Shown: positions 29,350 through 39,381, counted from the first letter of the stretch. The stretch is DNA of 64,000 nucleotides from an uncultured Methylophilaceae bacterium (GCA_913009235.1 CAJVXS010000002.1:150719-214718); one strand, 5' to 3'. A program made the numbers and translations. The notes: generated by a model from the letters alone, not told the origin.

Positions 29350-29792
29350 TGCGTGCTTTTGCCAATCTTATTATGAAGTAATTCTAGATAGTGAGCGCTA
29401 TCCAGTCCAGTTTCATTCTGTTGTGCCAACCAAATGGTCTCTCCCAAGCAATCTAAGACATCATGCTGTGCAGAATGTTCCTCTTGATGTTTGGTTTTTA
29501 AAGTTTCATAAACAGCGGAGATGCCAATCGGCTGATTAATGCCAATTTGCTCTAAGATAGATAAGTGTAAGCTCATGTGCAAGAATGGATTGGTTTCACC
29601 TAATTCCGGGAAGTAAGCTTGCTGTTTATACTGTTCTGGCTTATCTAAGATAGCGTGATATTCGGGGTGAATTTGCATCACACTAACCGCAATCTTTTCT
29701 AAATCCGTTAGCGGGTGTTGCTGCTTGAATTTAGCCCAGCTATTAAAAAAGAAGTTGCGCACTTCATCGCGTGATGGGTTGAATAAACTCAT
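29346..29792 (-). CDS. DUF1841 family protein
   Basis: A 148-residue cytoplasmic protein of the DUF1841 family, whose function is not known to me. Signatures are MSLFNPSRDEVRNFFFNSW at the start, FLHMSLHLSILEQIGINQP in the middle and QHDVLDCLGETIWLAQ near the end. The family is largely betaproteobacterial. Its stop overlaps by one-base step the start of a small frameshifted gene, and the EGKCG-peptide locus lies further downstream on the same strand. Confidence 0.88.
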   Translation of the reverse strand: MSLFNPSRDEVRNFFFNSWAKFKQQHPLTDLEKIAVSVMQIHPEYHAILDKPEQYKQQAYFPELGETNPFLHMSLHLSILEQIGINQPIGISAVYETLKTKHQEEHSAQHDVLDCLGETIWLAQQNETGLDSAHYLELLHNKIGKSTQ

Positions 29793-29891
29793 GATTTTAT
29801 ATTGAATGGTTTAGTGTTGAATAATGAGAATTAAATGGATTCATATTGAATGTTGCGCTTTTGTCCATGGCTGCCTCAGTAGCAACACTAC

Positions 29892-30554
29892 TCATAGCTC
29901 GCCCGCCATCAGATGTGGTGAAGGAATTACTTTATCTTTGTATTCGCATAAGTCGACAATGCAACATTCACCACATTTTGGATTGCGTGCTGTGCAAGTA
30001 TAACGGCCATGCAAAATAAGTAAGTGATGGGCGTCCTGCATAAATTGTTTTGGGATGGTTTTTAAGTATTTCAGTTCCACGGCTAAGACATTCCTACCTG
30101 TTGCTAGTTTAGTCCGGTTGCCTAGTCTAAATAAATGGGTATCTACCGCAATCGTGGGTTGCCCAAAAGCAGTATTTAAAATGACATTGGCTGTTTTTCG
30201 ACCCACGCCCGGTAGTGCTTCTAAGGCTTCGCGTGTGTTCGGTACTTCGCTATTGTGTTGGGTAACAAGCATGTGGCAGGTAGCAATGATATTTTTAGCT
30301 TTCGCGTGATATAAGCCGATGGTTTTAATGTAACGTTCTAAGCCTTCAATGCCTAAATCATAAATATCCTGTGGCGTATTGGCGACAGCATAGAGTTTAT
30401 TGGTCGCCATATTGACGCCTTTATCTGTAGCTTGTGCCGACAAAATGACGGCGATGAGCAGCTCAAATATTGAGGCATGCTCAAGTTCAGTTATTGGTTC
30501 TGGGATAGCCTTGCTTAAGCGTTCAAAAATTTGAAATCGTTTATCAGCGTTCAT
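29892..30554 (-). CDS. nth: Endonuclease III
   Basis: Bifunctional DNA glycosylase/AP lyase for oxidised pyrimidines. The 220-residue protein has the helix-hairpin-helix LPGVGRKTANVILN with catalytic Lys, the catalytic Asp in VDTHLFRLGNR, and a C-terminal 4Fe-4S loop with C-X6-C-X2-C-X5-C spacing (CTARNPKCGEC then C). It follows rnfE by about 45 bases, the same rnf/rsx-nth arrangement as in E. coli. Confidence 0.98.
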   Translation of the reverse strand: MNADKRFQIFERLSKAIPEPITELEHASIFELLIAVILSAQATDKGVNMATNKLYAVANTPQDIYDLGIEGLERYIKTIGLYHAKAKNIIATCHMLVTQHNSEVPNTREALEALPGVGRKTANVILNTAFGQPTIAVDTHLFRLGNRTKLATGRNVLAVELKYLKTIPKQFMQDAHHLLILHGRYTCTARNPKCGECCIVDLCEYKDKVIPSPHLMAGEL

Positions 30555-30598
30555 TGCTATAAGCCGTTAATTTTAAAGAGCCATCAATTAAGACCAGA

Positions 30599-31300
30599 TT
30601 AATACGCTGGCTTGAGTGGTTCGCTTAGTTCTGATTCTGGTCCAGGGGTTATTGTTGGTTTTTTATTGGTTTTGTACTGTTCGGCCCAATTATGCGCGGC
30701 AATTAAAAAGGCTAAGCCAAGAAATGCGCCAGGTGGTAAAGCGGCGAGTAGAAAGCCTTGGTAATCAGGGATGACGGTTAACACTACATGCTTAAAGTTT
30801 TCCCCTAAGGCTAAATCCAAACCTGAGAATAAGGTGCCCTTGCCTAATACTTCACGCATCCCACCCAGTAACGCTAATACGATGGTGAGGCCAATGCCCA
30901 TGATAAACCCATCCCAAATAGCATGCGCTGGCGGGTTCTTTGCTGCAAAGGCATCGACTCTACCTAATACAATGCAGTTGACCACAATCAACGGAATGAA
31001 AATTCCAAGCACTTTATGCAGCGGTAATGCATACGCATGAATCAGCAAATCAATCACAGTCACCAAAGCAGCAATCACTAAGATAAATACAGGCAGGCGA
31101 ATTTCATTCGGTATAAATTTACGTACTGGCGAAACAGCGCCACTTGAAGCAGCCATTACGACAGCAGTTGCTAAGCCTAAGCTGACACCGTTGACTACAG
31201 TGGTCGTTACTGCCAGCGTTGGGCACAAGCCAAGTAATTGCACCACGCCTGGGTTTTGTTTCCATATGCCATTTTCAGTAATGTCTTTAAATTGACTCAT
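30599..31300 (-). CDS. rnfE: Rnf electron transport complex subunit E
   Basis: Integral membrane subunit of the Rnf/Rsx complex. The ATG at 31300 (MSQFKDI) gives 233 residues and overlaps rnfG by 14 bases; a TTG at 31309 would add three residues. About six transmembrane segments are visible. The family stretch WKQNPGVVQLLGLCPTLAVT and GLATAVVMAASSGAVS are intact; the Cys in LGLCP is part of the membrane-embedded Fe-S site with RnfA in characterised complexes. It is homologous to RnfA, also encoded here. Confidence 0.95.
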   Translation of the reverse strand: MSQFKDITENGIWKQNPGVVQLLGLCPTLAVTTTVVNGVSLGLATAVVMAASSGAVSPVRKFIPNEIRLPVFILVIAALVTVIDLLIHAYALPLHKVLGIFIPLIVVNCIVLGRVDAFAAKNPPAHAIWDGFIMGIGLTIVLALLGGMREVLGKGTLFSGLDLALGENFKHVVLTVIPDYQGFLLAALPPGAFLGLAFLIAAHNWAEQYKTNKKPTITPGPESELSEPLKPAY

Positions 31301-31985
31301 TTTTACCAACCTTGTTTGCTTTCTTATCTTCTTTAACTACGTCTTTTATGATTTCTTTTGCAGTTTCTTTTAATAAGACTGTTTTGTTCTCTTTAAAATA
31401 TTGTAACGCTTTATTCACTGCTTTAATCACTACTCGTGGTGTAATGGTCGCACCAGCCATGTAATCAAAAGTGCCACCATCCTTAGTGACTGTCCAATTA
31501 GAACTGTTAGTCTTTATGAGCGATTCTTGATCAAATAGTTTAATCCATTGTGATTTAGCAATGTCGATATAGTCACCTAGTCCAGGAGTTTCTGTATGTT
31601 GGATCACGCGCACTCCTGAAATAACTCCGTTATAATCAATCGCAACCAGTAGCTTAATATCACCACTATAGCCATCATGGGCGACGGCTTCTAAAATTAC
31701 TGCTACTGGTTTGTCGTTCATGCGTGCAATGTTGGCTGTGGTTGGCTTTTTATTACCTAATAAAGCACTGGGTAGAATATCAATCGTATCGTTTAATACG
31801 GCATTATCATAGCGGTCGTGTGGAATGACCTGCTGAAATAAAGCAATGCGTGCAGCAGCTTCACTTTCGGCAATTGGCGTTTTTGTTACTTGGTATACGA
31901 CCGTCATTAATAAGGTGAACGTGAATGCAAACGCGACCAAAGTAATAGCAGTTTTGATGGTGTGTTTGAAAATGGTTTCTGGCAT
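31287..31985 (-). CDS. rnfG: Rnf electron transport complex subunit G (covalent FMN)
   Basis: Membrane-anchored periplasmic flavoprotein subunit. The ATG at 31985 (MPETIFKHTIK) begins one base after the rnfD stop and gives 232 residues; ATGs at 31997 and 32030 are in frame and possible. One N-terminal membrane helix precedes the FMN-binding domain. The flavinylation motif AGATIT (normally SGATxT) near residue 180 carries the acceptor threonine. Its C-terminus is a lysine-rich charged tail, longer than usual. Confidence 0.93.
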   Translation of the reverse strand: MPETIFKHTIKTAITLVAFAFTFTLLMTVVYQVTKTPIAESEAAARIALFQQVIPHDRYDNAVLNDTIDILPSALLGNKKPTTANIARMNDKPVAVILEAVAHDGYSGDIKLLVAIDYNGVISGVRVIQHTETPGLGDYIDIAKSQWIKLFDQESLIKTNSSNWTVTKDGGTFDYMAGATITPRVVIKAVNKALQYFKENKTVLLKETAKEIIKDVVKEDKKANKVGKNESI

Positions 31986-31986
31986 C

Positions 31987-33006
31987 TTATTTCTCATGTC
32001 CAAACACGCGTGGTTGCGTATACATGTCAATCAACGGCACGCAAATGTTCATAAAGATAACGGCAAAAGCGACGCCATCAGGGTAGCCGCCGTACACACG
32101 AATCAAATAAGTAATAATGCCAGCGCCAGCCGCAAAATAGAGTTTGCCTTTGAGTGTGGTTGGGCCGCTAATCGGGTCAGTCAGAATAAAGAATGCCGCA
32201 AGCATGCTGGCACCACTAAGTAAATGAAAACCTGGGTTAGCAAACTGTAATGGATCAATCAGCCAGAAAATGCCAGCCATCGCTGCAATCGAACCTAAAA
32301 AAGCGGCTGGTAAATGCAAAGTGATAATACGTTGCTGCCATAAAAATAGACCACCCGCTAAATAGGCTAATGCAATAGCCTCGCTTCCTTTTCCACCTAA
32401 TACACCAAAAATTGGCGCAGCTTGAATCGCATCCATACTCTGGTTTAATTTGAGCTGCGTTTTTAGGTAATCTAATGGCGTAGCTGATGTTACTGCATCC
32501 ATGCTGATACTAGCAGGCAATGCATGATTGAAAATATAGTTGAACTGGTCCATGAAGCTGAGCTTGGTTTCTGCAAAGCTCAACGCTGCTGGCCATTTCG
32601 TCATGATGACTGGAAATGAAATCAATAAGACGGCATAGCCAATCATCGCAGGGTTGAATGGATTGTAACCAAGCCCTCCGTATAATTGTTTAGCAATGAT
32701 GATGGCAAATGCGACACCAACCACCACCAACCACCAAGGTGCGAGTGGTGGGATTGCTAATGCTAATAACCATGCCGTAATCACCGCGCTGTAATCAGAT
32801 AAGAAAGGCTGCACTGGGCGTTTACGTAGCTTCAACACCAGCGCTTCTGTGGTTAGGGCTGTGATTGTTGCTAATGCCAGTGTAATTAAAATGCCACCAC
32901 CATATAACCATGCATAGACAATAATGCCAGGTAGTAATGCCAATAGCACTTTAAACATAATGCTGCTGACGGTTGGTGCATTCGTAATGTAAGGTGAGCG
33001 GTTCAA
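31987..33006 (-). CDS. rnfD: Rnf electron transport complex subunit D (covalent FMN)
   Basis: Integral membrane flavoprotein subunit. The 339-residue protein has around ten hydrophobic segments, begins with a short cytoplasmic SPYITNAPTVSSIMFKV, and includes the covalent-FMN motif in AVTSATPLDYLK. The GGLGYNPFNPAMIGYAVLLISFP stretch, typical for NqrB/RnfD, is present in shorter form. It is followed by rnfG with one base between stop and chosen start. Confidence 0.95.
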   Translation of the reverse strand: MNRSPYITNAPTVSSIMFKVLLALLPGIIVYAWLYGGGILITLALATITALTTEALVLKLRKRPVQPFLSDYSAVITAWLLALAIPPLAPWWLVVVGVAFAIIIAKQLYGGLGYNPFNPAMIGYAVLLISFPVIMTKWPAALSFAETKLSFMDQFNYIFNHALPASISMDAVTSATPLDYLKTQLKLNQSMDAIQAAPIFGVLGGKGSEAIALAYLAGGLFLWQQRIITLHLPAAFLGSIAAMAGIFWLIDPLQFANPGFHLLSGASMLAAFFILTDPISGPTTLKGKLYFAAGAGIITYLIRVYGGYPDGVAFAVIFMNICVPLIDMYTQPRVFGHEK

Positions 33007-33028
33007 GTGGTTCTCTTAGTTATGTTCT

Positions 33029-34792
33029 TTAATTAGCTTTATTGTTTTTTGCATCTAATGCGGCGACTTTTGCTTCTTTTGCGCGCGCAATCGCGGCGGC
33101 TATTTTCGCCTGCTTATCCCCATCGGTTGCTTTTGATTCGGTTAAGCCTGCTGCCGTTCTACGCGCATCGGTCTCTGCAATCTCTGCTTTCGTTGCTGCG
33201 CTGACACCGGTCGTATTTTTAGGCGCTGTACTAACTACATCTTTTTGTGCTTTGGCACGTGCAATCGCAGCCGCTATCGCAGCTTGCTTATCTGTTGTCG
33301 CTAGCGATTTATCTGCAGTTTTCGCTGCTTTAGCACCTTGTGCACGAGCGGCATGTTTAGCAGCACGTTCCTGTTTTTCTCGTTCAATACGCGCTAGTCG
33401 GAACTCATTACGCTCACGTGCAAGGTCGGCCGCCTCTTGTGCTTTGTCGAGTGCAATCACTTCACTCTTAGCGTAGCGATAATATTGCACCAGTGGAATG
33501 TTGCTAGGACAAACATAGGAGCAAGCGCCACACTCAATACAGTCAAATAAATTGTAATCTTGTGCTTTTTCAAAATTATCAGATTTGGCAAACCAATACA
33601 GCTCTTGCGGTTGCAATCTGACTGGGCATGCGTCGGCACAGCGTGCGCAACGAATGCACGGCATAGCTGGTGGCGGAGGTTCAAATAAAGTCGGTGAAGC
33701 CGCTATGATACAGTTGGCCGCTTTGGTAATGGGCACATCTTCACTGGGTAAGTTAAAGCCCATCATCGGTCCACCCATGATGTAATGGCTGGTATCGGCC
33801 TTTGCACCACCAGCAGCTTTAACTAAGTGCATGAGTGGCGTGCCAAATAAAACTTCAAAATTTTGCGCTTGATTGACATTGCCCGTCATGGAAACGATGC
33901 GGCTGATTGCTGGCTCACCAAACTCGAAATAACGATATAAGGCGAGTGCCGTCGCGACATTAAAGACTTGAATGCCAAACTCAGCAGCACGCTTATTATG
34001 AGGGACTTCTTTGCCTAACACTAAATACACGAGACGGCGCGCATCACCACTTGGGTAGATGGTTGGCACGACTTTTACTTGAATGTCGGTGCCATCAACT
34101 GCAGCTTGCATCGCTTTAATGGCTTCTGGCTTGTTATCTTCAATGCCAATCACGACACTACCTGCGTCGAGTAATCGTTGCGCCACTTCGATGCCATGCA
34201 CCACTTGAGCGTAACGCTCACGCATGAGTATATCGTCGCAAGTAATATAAGGCTCACATTCCGCCGCATTAATCACTAAGGTATGAATAGGTGATCTAGC
34301 TGAGCGTAATTTAATTTGCGTTGGAAAGGCGGCACCACCAAGGCCTACAATGCCTGATAAGCGTAAGCTGTCGACGAGTGTTTTGACGTCGCCTTGGCGC
34401 CAGTCTTGCGGATGGCGTTTTGTCCAAGTGCCATTACCATCAGGTGTAATAGTGATGCAACGGTCAGACAGCCCTGAAGGATGCGGAAGCACTGCATCGG
34501 CAATGGCAGCAATGGTCCCAGAAGTCGGTGCATGTATAGCAGCAGAAACCGTGCCTTCCGCCTCTGCGATTAATTGACCTTTTAATACATGATCACCAAC
34601 TGCGACGGTGATATTTGGGATGTTGCCGACATGTTGACGTAGTGGTAATGTCAATTGATTAGGCAGGGGTAACTGACCAATAGGTGATTGGTTTGATTGC
34701 GCTTTATTCTCAGGAGGGTGTACCCCGCCATGAAAATTAAATACGTCTTTTGTCTTTTCTAAAAGGCCTGCAATGTTAATTGGTGCGTTCAT
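33029..34792 (-). CDS. rnfC: Rnf electron transport complex subunit C
   Basis: Peripheral NADH-oxidising subunit with FMN and two 4Fe-4S clusters. In 587 residues, the N-terminal glycine-rich NADH/FMN domain (LSGIVGLGGAAFPT) is followed by cluster motifs CIRCARCADACP and CIECGACSYVCP. The last 140 residues are an Ala/Lys-rich helical tail with two copies of a KQAxIAAAIARAKxxK unit, as seen in RsxC proteins. rnfB lies upstream by about 50 bases. Confidence 0.96.
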   Translation of the reverse strand: MNAPINIAGLLEKTKDVFNFHGGVHPPENKAQSNQSPIGQLPLPNQLTLPLRQHVGNIPNITVAVGDHVLKGQLIAEAEGTVSAAIHAPTSGTIAAIADAVLPHPSGLSDRCITITPDGNGTWTKRHPQDWRQGDVKTLVDSLRLSGIVGLGGAAFPTQIKLRSARSPIHTLVINAAECEPYITCDDILMRERYAQVVHGIEVAQRLLDAGSVVIGIEDNKPEAIKAMQAAVDGTDIQVKVVPTIYPSGDARRLVYLVLGKEVPHNKRAAEFGIQVFNVATALALYRYFEFGEPAISRIVSMTGNVNQAQNFEVLFGTPLMHLVKAAGGAKADTSHYIMGGPMMGFNLPSEDVPITKAANCIIAASPTLFEPPPPAMPCIRCARCADACPVRLQPQELYWFAKSDNFEKAQDYNLFDCIECGACSYVCPSNIPLVQYYRYAKSEVIALDKAQEAADLARERNEFRLARIEREKQERAAKHAARAQGAKAAKTADKSLATTDKQAAIAAAIARAKAQKDVVSTAPKNTTGVSAATKAEIAETDARRTAAGLTESKATDGDKQAKIAAAIARAKEAKVAALDAKNNKAN

Positions 34793-34841
34793 TAATACTT
34801 TTATTTAATAGCCTTATTTAATGTTTCTGTTATTTGTAGCT

Positions 34842-35390
34842 TCATAACTGGATTAATGGGATTGTCGGATATTTCCATTTCCAGTTTTCAGGTGTTTCTT
34901 CAATCGGCTCCATGGTGATGCAATCCACAGGGCAGGGTGGTAAGCACAGCTCGCAGCCAGTACACTCACTCGCGACGATGGTGTGCATATGCTTGGCTGC
35001 ACCAACAATCGCATCGACTGGACAAGCCTGAATACATAAGGTGCAGCCAATGCAGACGTCTTCTTCAATAAAAGCCACTGCTTTGGGCTTGGTTTCACCA
35101 TGCTCTTCATTCAGCGGTTTGTATTCGACCCCTAATAAATCCGCTAATGCATGGACGCCTTCATCACCACCAGGTGGGCATTGGTTAATCTCGGCCTCTT
35201 CGTTGGCAATTGCGGTTGCATACGGCTTGCAGCCGGGATAGCCGCACTGGCCACATTGCGTTTGCGGCAATATGGCGTCAATACGCGCAACCAGCGGGTC
35301 ACCTTTAACCTTGAATTTTAGCGAAGCATAGCCAAGCACCGCGCCAAGTAGGAGTGCTAAGCCAAGCATGATGTATAAGGCAGTTAACAT
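34842..35390 (-). CDS. rnfB: Rnf electron transport complex subunit B
   Basis: Ferredoxin-like subunit that passes electrons between RnfC and the membrane. The 182-residue protein starts with one membrane helix, then a 4Fe-4S motif CGQCGYPGC, and two ferredoxin motifs, [12 protein letters not shown] and [12 protein letters not shown]. The C-terminus is short ([13 protein letters not shown]). It sits in the conserved rnfABCDGE order. Confidence 0.96.
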   Translation of the reverse strand: MLTALYIMLGLALLLGAVLGYASLKFKVKGDPLVARIDAILPQTQCGQCGYPGCKPYATAIANEEAEINQCPPGGDEGVHALADLLGVEYKPLNEEHGETKPKAVAFIEEDVCIGCTLCIQACPVDAIVGAAKHMHTIVASECTGCELCLPPCPVDCITMEPIEETPENWKWKYPTIPLIQL

Positions 35391-35429
35391 GAATATATCA
35401 GTAACCTATTTGATCTACAGTTTTTTAAT

Positions 35430-36017
35430 CTAAAATTTATCAAGGCCAGCAAAACCCATAAAAGCAAGGCTCATTAAAGCCGCCGTAATCATGGCGATGG
35501 CTGAACCTTTGAACGGAGTTGGTACATCAGCCGCTTCTAAACGTTCACGTAAAGAGGCGAACATAATCAGAACCATGGAAAAGCCAGCCGCGCCACCTAA
35601 GCCAAACAAAGCTGATTCAATAAAGCCATGATCCGTTTGCGCATTCAATAATGGAATGCCGAGCACAGCACAGTTACTGGTGATCAGTGGTAAAAAGATC
35701 CCTAGCATTTGATAGAGAATAGGAAAGCTTTTTTCCATCACCATTTGTGTCAATTGTACGACGCTGGCAATAACCACGATAAAAGAAAGTGTACGTAGGT
35801 ATTCCAATTGGTAAGCTTGTAACAAATAGTGATCAATTACCCAGCTCGTCATCGAACCAACCGTTAACACAAACGCAGTGGCTGCAGCCATACCGATCGA
35901 GGCTTCTAATTTATTAGAAACACCCATAAAAGGGCAAAGCCCCAGCACTTTGACCAGCACAATATTATTAACTAATACGGTGCCAATTAAAATGATGAAA
36001 TAGTGTTGAAAATCCAT
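35430..36017 (-). CDS. rnfA: Rnf electron transport complex subunit A
   Basis: Integral membrane subunit of six predicted spans, 195 residues. The family landmarks [19 protein letters not shown] and [13 protein letters not shown] are present; the Cys in LGLCP helps bind the Fe-S centre with RnfE. It is the first gene of the rnf operon. No rnfH is seen. The 360-base AT-rich gap upstream presumably carries its promoter. Confidence 0.96.
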   Translation of the reverse strand: MDFQHYFIILIGTVLVNNIVLVKVLGLCPFMGVSNKLEASIGMAAATAFVLTVGSMTSWVIDHYLLQAYQLEYLRTLSFIVVIASVVQLTQMVMEKSFPILYQMLGIFLPLITSNCAVLGIPLLNAQTDHGFIESALFGLGGAAGFSMVLIMFASLRERLEAADVPTPFKGSAIAMITAALMSLAFMGFAGLDKF

Positions 36018-36378
36018 AGTTTAGATAGAACGGTTTAATTTAATTGCTTTACTTAGCCAGCATGACCAGATAAACAGCGACATGATTAGCTGGTCGGATT
36101 ATATTGTGTGATTATACCGTGTTTCAGTTTCGCTTAGCAGTGCAATGTTAATATGACAGCCCTTTATCACCCTTGCGTTAAGTCAAGTACAGCTTAAATT
36201 GGAATCAACGAGAGTAAGAATATAAACAATATTTAATATACAAACAAAGAATATGTAATTATAGTTTAATAACTTAATCTAATATAAGATTTGTTTTGGT
36301 GGTAATTCTGTGGCTTTTCACAAAATTAGTCTCAGTTCAGTTAAAATGAGCGTTGTTTAAAATTTGTAGGTTTAGAAT
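36018..36378. other. AT-rich divergent intergenic region between rnfA and dapA
   Basis: No gene is supported in these 361 bases. The right half is very AT rich. A possible inverted repeat pairs GACCAG (near 36069) with CTGGTC (near 36095) across a 20-base loop. A TAAAAT hexamer lies about 35 bases before dapA, and might be its -10 element, but no well-spaced -35 was found. Divergent promoters for rnf and dapA-bamC are expected here. Confidence 0.45.
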
Positions 36379-37254
36379 ATGTTGCAAGGCAGTATGGTGG
36401 CAATTGTCACCCCTATGTTTGAAGATGGTAGCTTGGATTTGGATGCATTACGCCAGCTCATTGATTTTCATGTGGAAGCAGGTACAGACGGTATCGTCAT
36501 TGCTGGCACAACAGGCGAATCACCAACGGTAGATTTCAATGAGCATTCCCTGCTCATTGAAATCGCAGTCAAACACGTTAATCACCGCGTGCCAGTTATT
36601 GCTGGTACAGGTGCTAACTCTACAAAAGAAGCCATTGCACTAACGACCAAAGCAAAAGAGTTTGGTGCGGATGCTTGCTTGTTGGTTGCGCCTTATTACA
36701 ACAAACCAACACAAGAAGGGATGTTCCAACACTTTTCAGCCATTGCTGAGGCAGTGGATATACCCCAAATTTTATACAACGTACCAGGCCGTACTGGTTC
36801 CGATATTAGCAATGATACGGTACTAAGGTTGGCTGGAGTCGATAATATAGTAGGTATTAAAGATGCAACGGGCAGCATAGAGCGTGGCACAGATTTGATT
36901 TTACGTGCACCAACAGACTTCGGAGTCTATAGTGGTGATGATGGAACGGGCTTGGCCTTAATGTTATTGGGAGGTCATGGTGTGATTTCTGTCACGGCTA
37001 ATGTGGCACCAAAACAAATGCATGCTATGTGCGTTGCTGCTAGAGAAGGCAAGGTCGCGGAAGCTTGTGGAATTAATGCGCAACTATTTGGTCTACATCA
37101 ACAATTATTTGTTGAAGCAAACCCTATTCCTGTGAAATGGGTATTGCAACAAATGGGGTTTATTCAATCTGGCATCCGCTTACCAATGGCCAACTGTTCT
37201 GCACAACACCACGATGGCTTGCGTGCCGCAATGAAAATAGCAGGAGTTAATTAA
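36379..37254 (+). CDS. dapA: 4-hydroxy-tetrahydrodipicolinate synthase
   Basis: Condenses pyruvate and aspartate semialdehyde in the lysine/diaminopimelate pathway. The 291-residue class I aldolase has the Schiff-base Lys161 in GIKDATG, Tyr133 in ILYNVPGRT, and the GTTGESPT substrate loop at 43-50. It is followed two bases later by bamC; dapA-bamC adjacency is widespread in proteobacteria. It works downstream of LysC, encoded at the left edge. Confidence 0.97.
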   Translation: MLQGSMVAIVTPMFEDGSLDLDALRQLIDFHVEAGTDGIVIAGTTGESPTVDFNEHSLLIEIAVKHVNHRVPVIAGTGANSTKEAIALTTKAKEFGADACLLVAPYYNKPTQEGMFQHFSAIAEAVDIPQILYNVPGRTGSDISNDTVLRLAGVDNIVGIKDATGSIERGTDLILRAPTDFGVYSGDDGTGLALMLLGGHGVISVTANVAPKQMHAMCVAAREGKVAEACGINAQLFGLHQQLFVEANPIPVKWVLQQMGFIQSGIRLPMANCSAQHHDGLRAAMKIAGVN

Positions 37255-37256
37255 GA

Positions 37257-38549
37257 ATGGTGAGTTTAATGAAGAAAAGTGTTTCTAGAAAAGTATTAGG
37301 TATTATTGTGTTGTCAGCACTGCTTTTAAATGCATGCGGATTTTCAATTCCTTTTATTGATACTTCATCTGACTATAAAAAAGGTGGTGTCAGTACACGC
37401 CCTTTAGAGGTGCCGCCTGATTTGACATCGGTTAACTCTAGTGATGCGTACCATATTTCTGGAAGTACAAGTTACTCCAGTTATAGCGAAGCCCAAAAAG
37501 CTCAAGAGGTCGGTGTAGAGAAGGTACTCAGCACTACAGATGGTGTGCGTATGGAAAAAGCGGGTGGGCAACGTTGGTTGGTCGTCGATGCGCCAGCTGA
37601 GAAAGTATGGCCGGTGGTACGTGAGTTTTGGTTGGATCAAGGTTTTTCTGTCCGTATTGAGAATCCAGTAACGGGTGTAATGGAGACTGAGTGGGTGCAA
37701 ACAGACGACATACTAAAAGTACAAGACGATAAAAGAGGTTATCTCGAAAGATTTGATAAATGGATGGATAAACTATCAGGTTTAGCTGATAAACGTAAGT
37801 TTCGCACGCGTTTAGAGCGTGGCGAGAAGGAAGGGACGACTGAGATTTACATGACGCACCGAGCTGTCGCAGGAGCTCCTGATGATGGTAAAGCAACAGT
37901 TCAAAATGCGAAGTTAGGTAAAGTTGATCTTGGTTATCGTCTAGATGCAGAAGCTAATGATGACGCCATTAAGCTTGATCGGTATGAGCAAGACTTAGAT
38001 GCTGAACTACTACGTCGATTAATGGTTAAGTTGGGTGTGGCTGAAGCGCGCGCAAGAGAAATTGCGAATAACCCAATAAGAGAAAAGCGCGCTGAAGTTG
38101 TTAAAGAAGCAGACCGAAGTGTTACGCTGGAGCTGAAAGATAATTATGACCGCGGCTGGCGTCGTGTTGGTTTGGCATTAGACCGTATTGGGTTTGTGAT
38201 TGAAGATAAAAACCGTGCCGAAGGTATGTTCTATGTACGCTATGCTGATATTGATATTGATGATACGCCTAAAGAGAAAAAAGGTTTATTTGATATGTTG
38301 GCATTCTGGCGCCATGACGAAGAAGAGATTGAAAACAAGTCTAAACCTAAAGAAGAAGACACCGTTCTTGATAAGCTGAAATTTTGGAAGGGTAAAGATG
38401 AAACAATGGATCCATCCAAAAAATACAGAATTAAAGTGTCTGAAAGTGAGGCTGGTACCAAAGTAAATATGGTTGATACTGAAGGCGGTCCCGATGCGAG
38501 CACGACAGCAAACCGCATTATTTCTTTAATCTATCACCAACTGAAATAA
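37257..38549 (+). CDS. bamC: Outer-membrane assembly lipoprotein BamC
   Basis: Accessory lipoprotein of the BAM complex that inserts outer-membrane beta-barrels. The 430-residue precursor has a lipobox LLLNAC (Cys27) and then a tandem of two helix-grip domains; the first (about 105-220) has RWLVVDAPAEKVWPVVREFW and the second (about 290-425) RGWRRVGLALDRIGFVIED. A highly charged insert near 330-380 separates parts of the second domain. An ATG 12 bases downstream is an alternative start. AGGAG lies ten bases before the chosen start. Confidence 0.93.
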   Translation: MVSLMKKSVSRKVLGIIVLSALLLNACGFSIPFIDTSSDYKKGGVSTRPLEVPPDLTSVNSSDAYHISGSTSYSSYSEAQKAQEVGVEKVLSTTDGVRMEKAGGQRWLVVDAPAEKVWPVVREFWLDQGFSVRIENPVTGVMETEWVQTDDILKVQDDKRGYLERFDKWMDKLSGLADKRKFRTRLERGEKEGTTEIYMTHRAVAGAPDDGKATVQNAKLGKVDLGYRLDAEANDDAIKLDRYEQDLDAELLRRLMVKLGVAEARAREIANNPIREKRAEVVKEADRSVTLELKDNYDRGWRRVGLALDRIGFVIEDKNRAEGMFYVRYADIDIDDTPKEKKGLFDMLAFWRHDEEEIENKSKPKEEDTVLDKLKFWKGKDETMDPSKKYRIKVSESEAGTKVNMVDTEGGPDASTTANRIISLIYHQLK

Positions 38550-38557
38550 CGCTACTG

Positions 38558-39328
38558 ATGCGATTTGCATCGTTAGGTAGCGGTAGTGCTGGCAATAGTA
38601 TGGTGATAGAGCAAGCGTCCACACGCTTGCTCTTAGATTGTGGTTTTAGTGTGAAAGAAACTGTAGCACGCCTTGCGAATCTTGCATTATCGCCTGAATC
38701 GATGACTGCTATTCTCGTAACGCATGAACATGATGACCATGCCAAAGGCGCCTTCAAATTAGCAGAAAAATTCAACATTCCCGTTTGGTTGTCACATGGC
38801 ACGCGGGTGATGACAGAACGCTACCATCCCAAAGCAGCTGGCCTGAAAATCAATGAAGTTGATATTCACACTAATTTCAATATTGATGCTATTGAAGTCT
38901 TTCCCTATCCTGTGCCACATGATGCGCGTGAGCCATCACAATTCACGTTTAGTGATGGGCAACATAAGCTAGGCGTGTTAACGGATGTCGGTGTAACTAC
39001 GCCACATATTGAAACTATGCTAAGCGGTTGCGATGCATTGGTGTTGGAGTGCAATCATGACGCGAGCATGCTGCAAAAGGGCCCTTATCACCATGCGCTG
39101 AAAAAACGGGTTGGTGGTCATTTAGGCCATCTAGATAATGCAAGTTCTGCAAAGTTGTTATCACGATTAGATAATACAAAGCTGAAGCATATTATTGCTG
39201 CACATTTAAGTGTAAAAAACAATACACAAGCACTGGCAAAAAAAGCATTAAGCGAAGCATTGAACTGTGATGATAGTTGGGTCGGTGTTGCTACTCAAGA
39301 GGCTGGATTCGATTGGCGTTCACTATAA
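38558..39328 (+). CDS. MBL-fold metallohydrolase (YycJ/WalJ-like)
   Basis: Metallo-beta-lactamase-fold enzyme of the YycJ type, which resembles 5'-3' DNA/RNA processing nucleases; the substrate is not known here. The 256-residue protein begins RFASLGSGSAGNSMVIE, has the metal motif THEHDDH near residue 53 and later metal ligands in LTDVGV and LECNHD. GGHLGHLDNAS and AAHLSVKNN are typical. It follows bamC by 8 bases and is part of the dapA-bamC unit. Confidence 0.9.
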   Translation: MRFASLGSGSAGNSMVIEQASTRLLLDCGFSVKETVARLANLALSPESMTAILVTHEHDDHAKGAFKLAEKFNIPVWLSHGTRVMTERYHPKAAGLKINEVDIHTNFNIDAIEVFPYPVPHDAREPSQFTFSDGQHKLGVLTDVGVTTPHIETMLSGCDALVLECNHDASMLQKGPYHHALKKRVGGHLGHLDNASSAKLLSRLDNTKLKHIIAAHLSVKNNTQALAKKALSEALNCDDSWVGVATQEAGFDWRSL

Positions 39329-39381
39329 AGCAACAAAAATGGTGTCAATATAAAAGTGCTAGTCGACTTTAATCGCCACAC

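Noticed and set aside
33042..33476. 144-codon plus-strand open frame opposite the rnfC tail
   Set aside because: Produced by the Ala/Lys codon bias of the repeats on the other strand.
36080..36378. dapA promoter with TTCACA and TAAAAT
   Set aside because: Spacing is 19 bases with a poor -35; not strong enough to list as a promoter.
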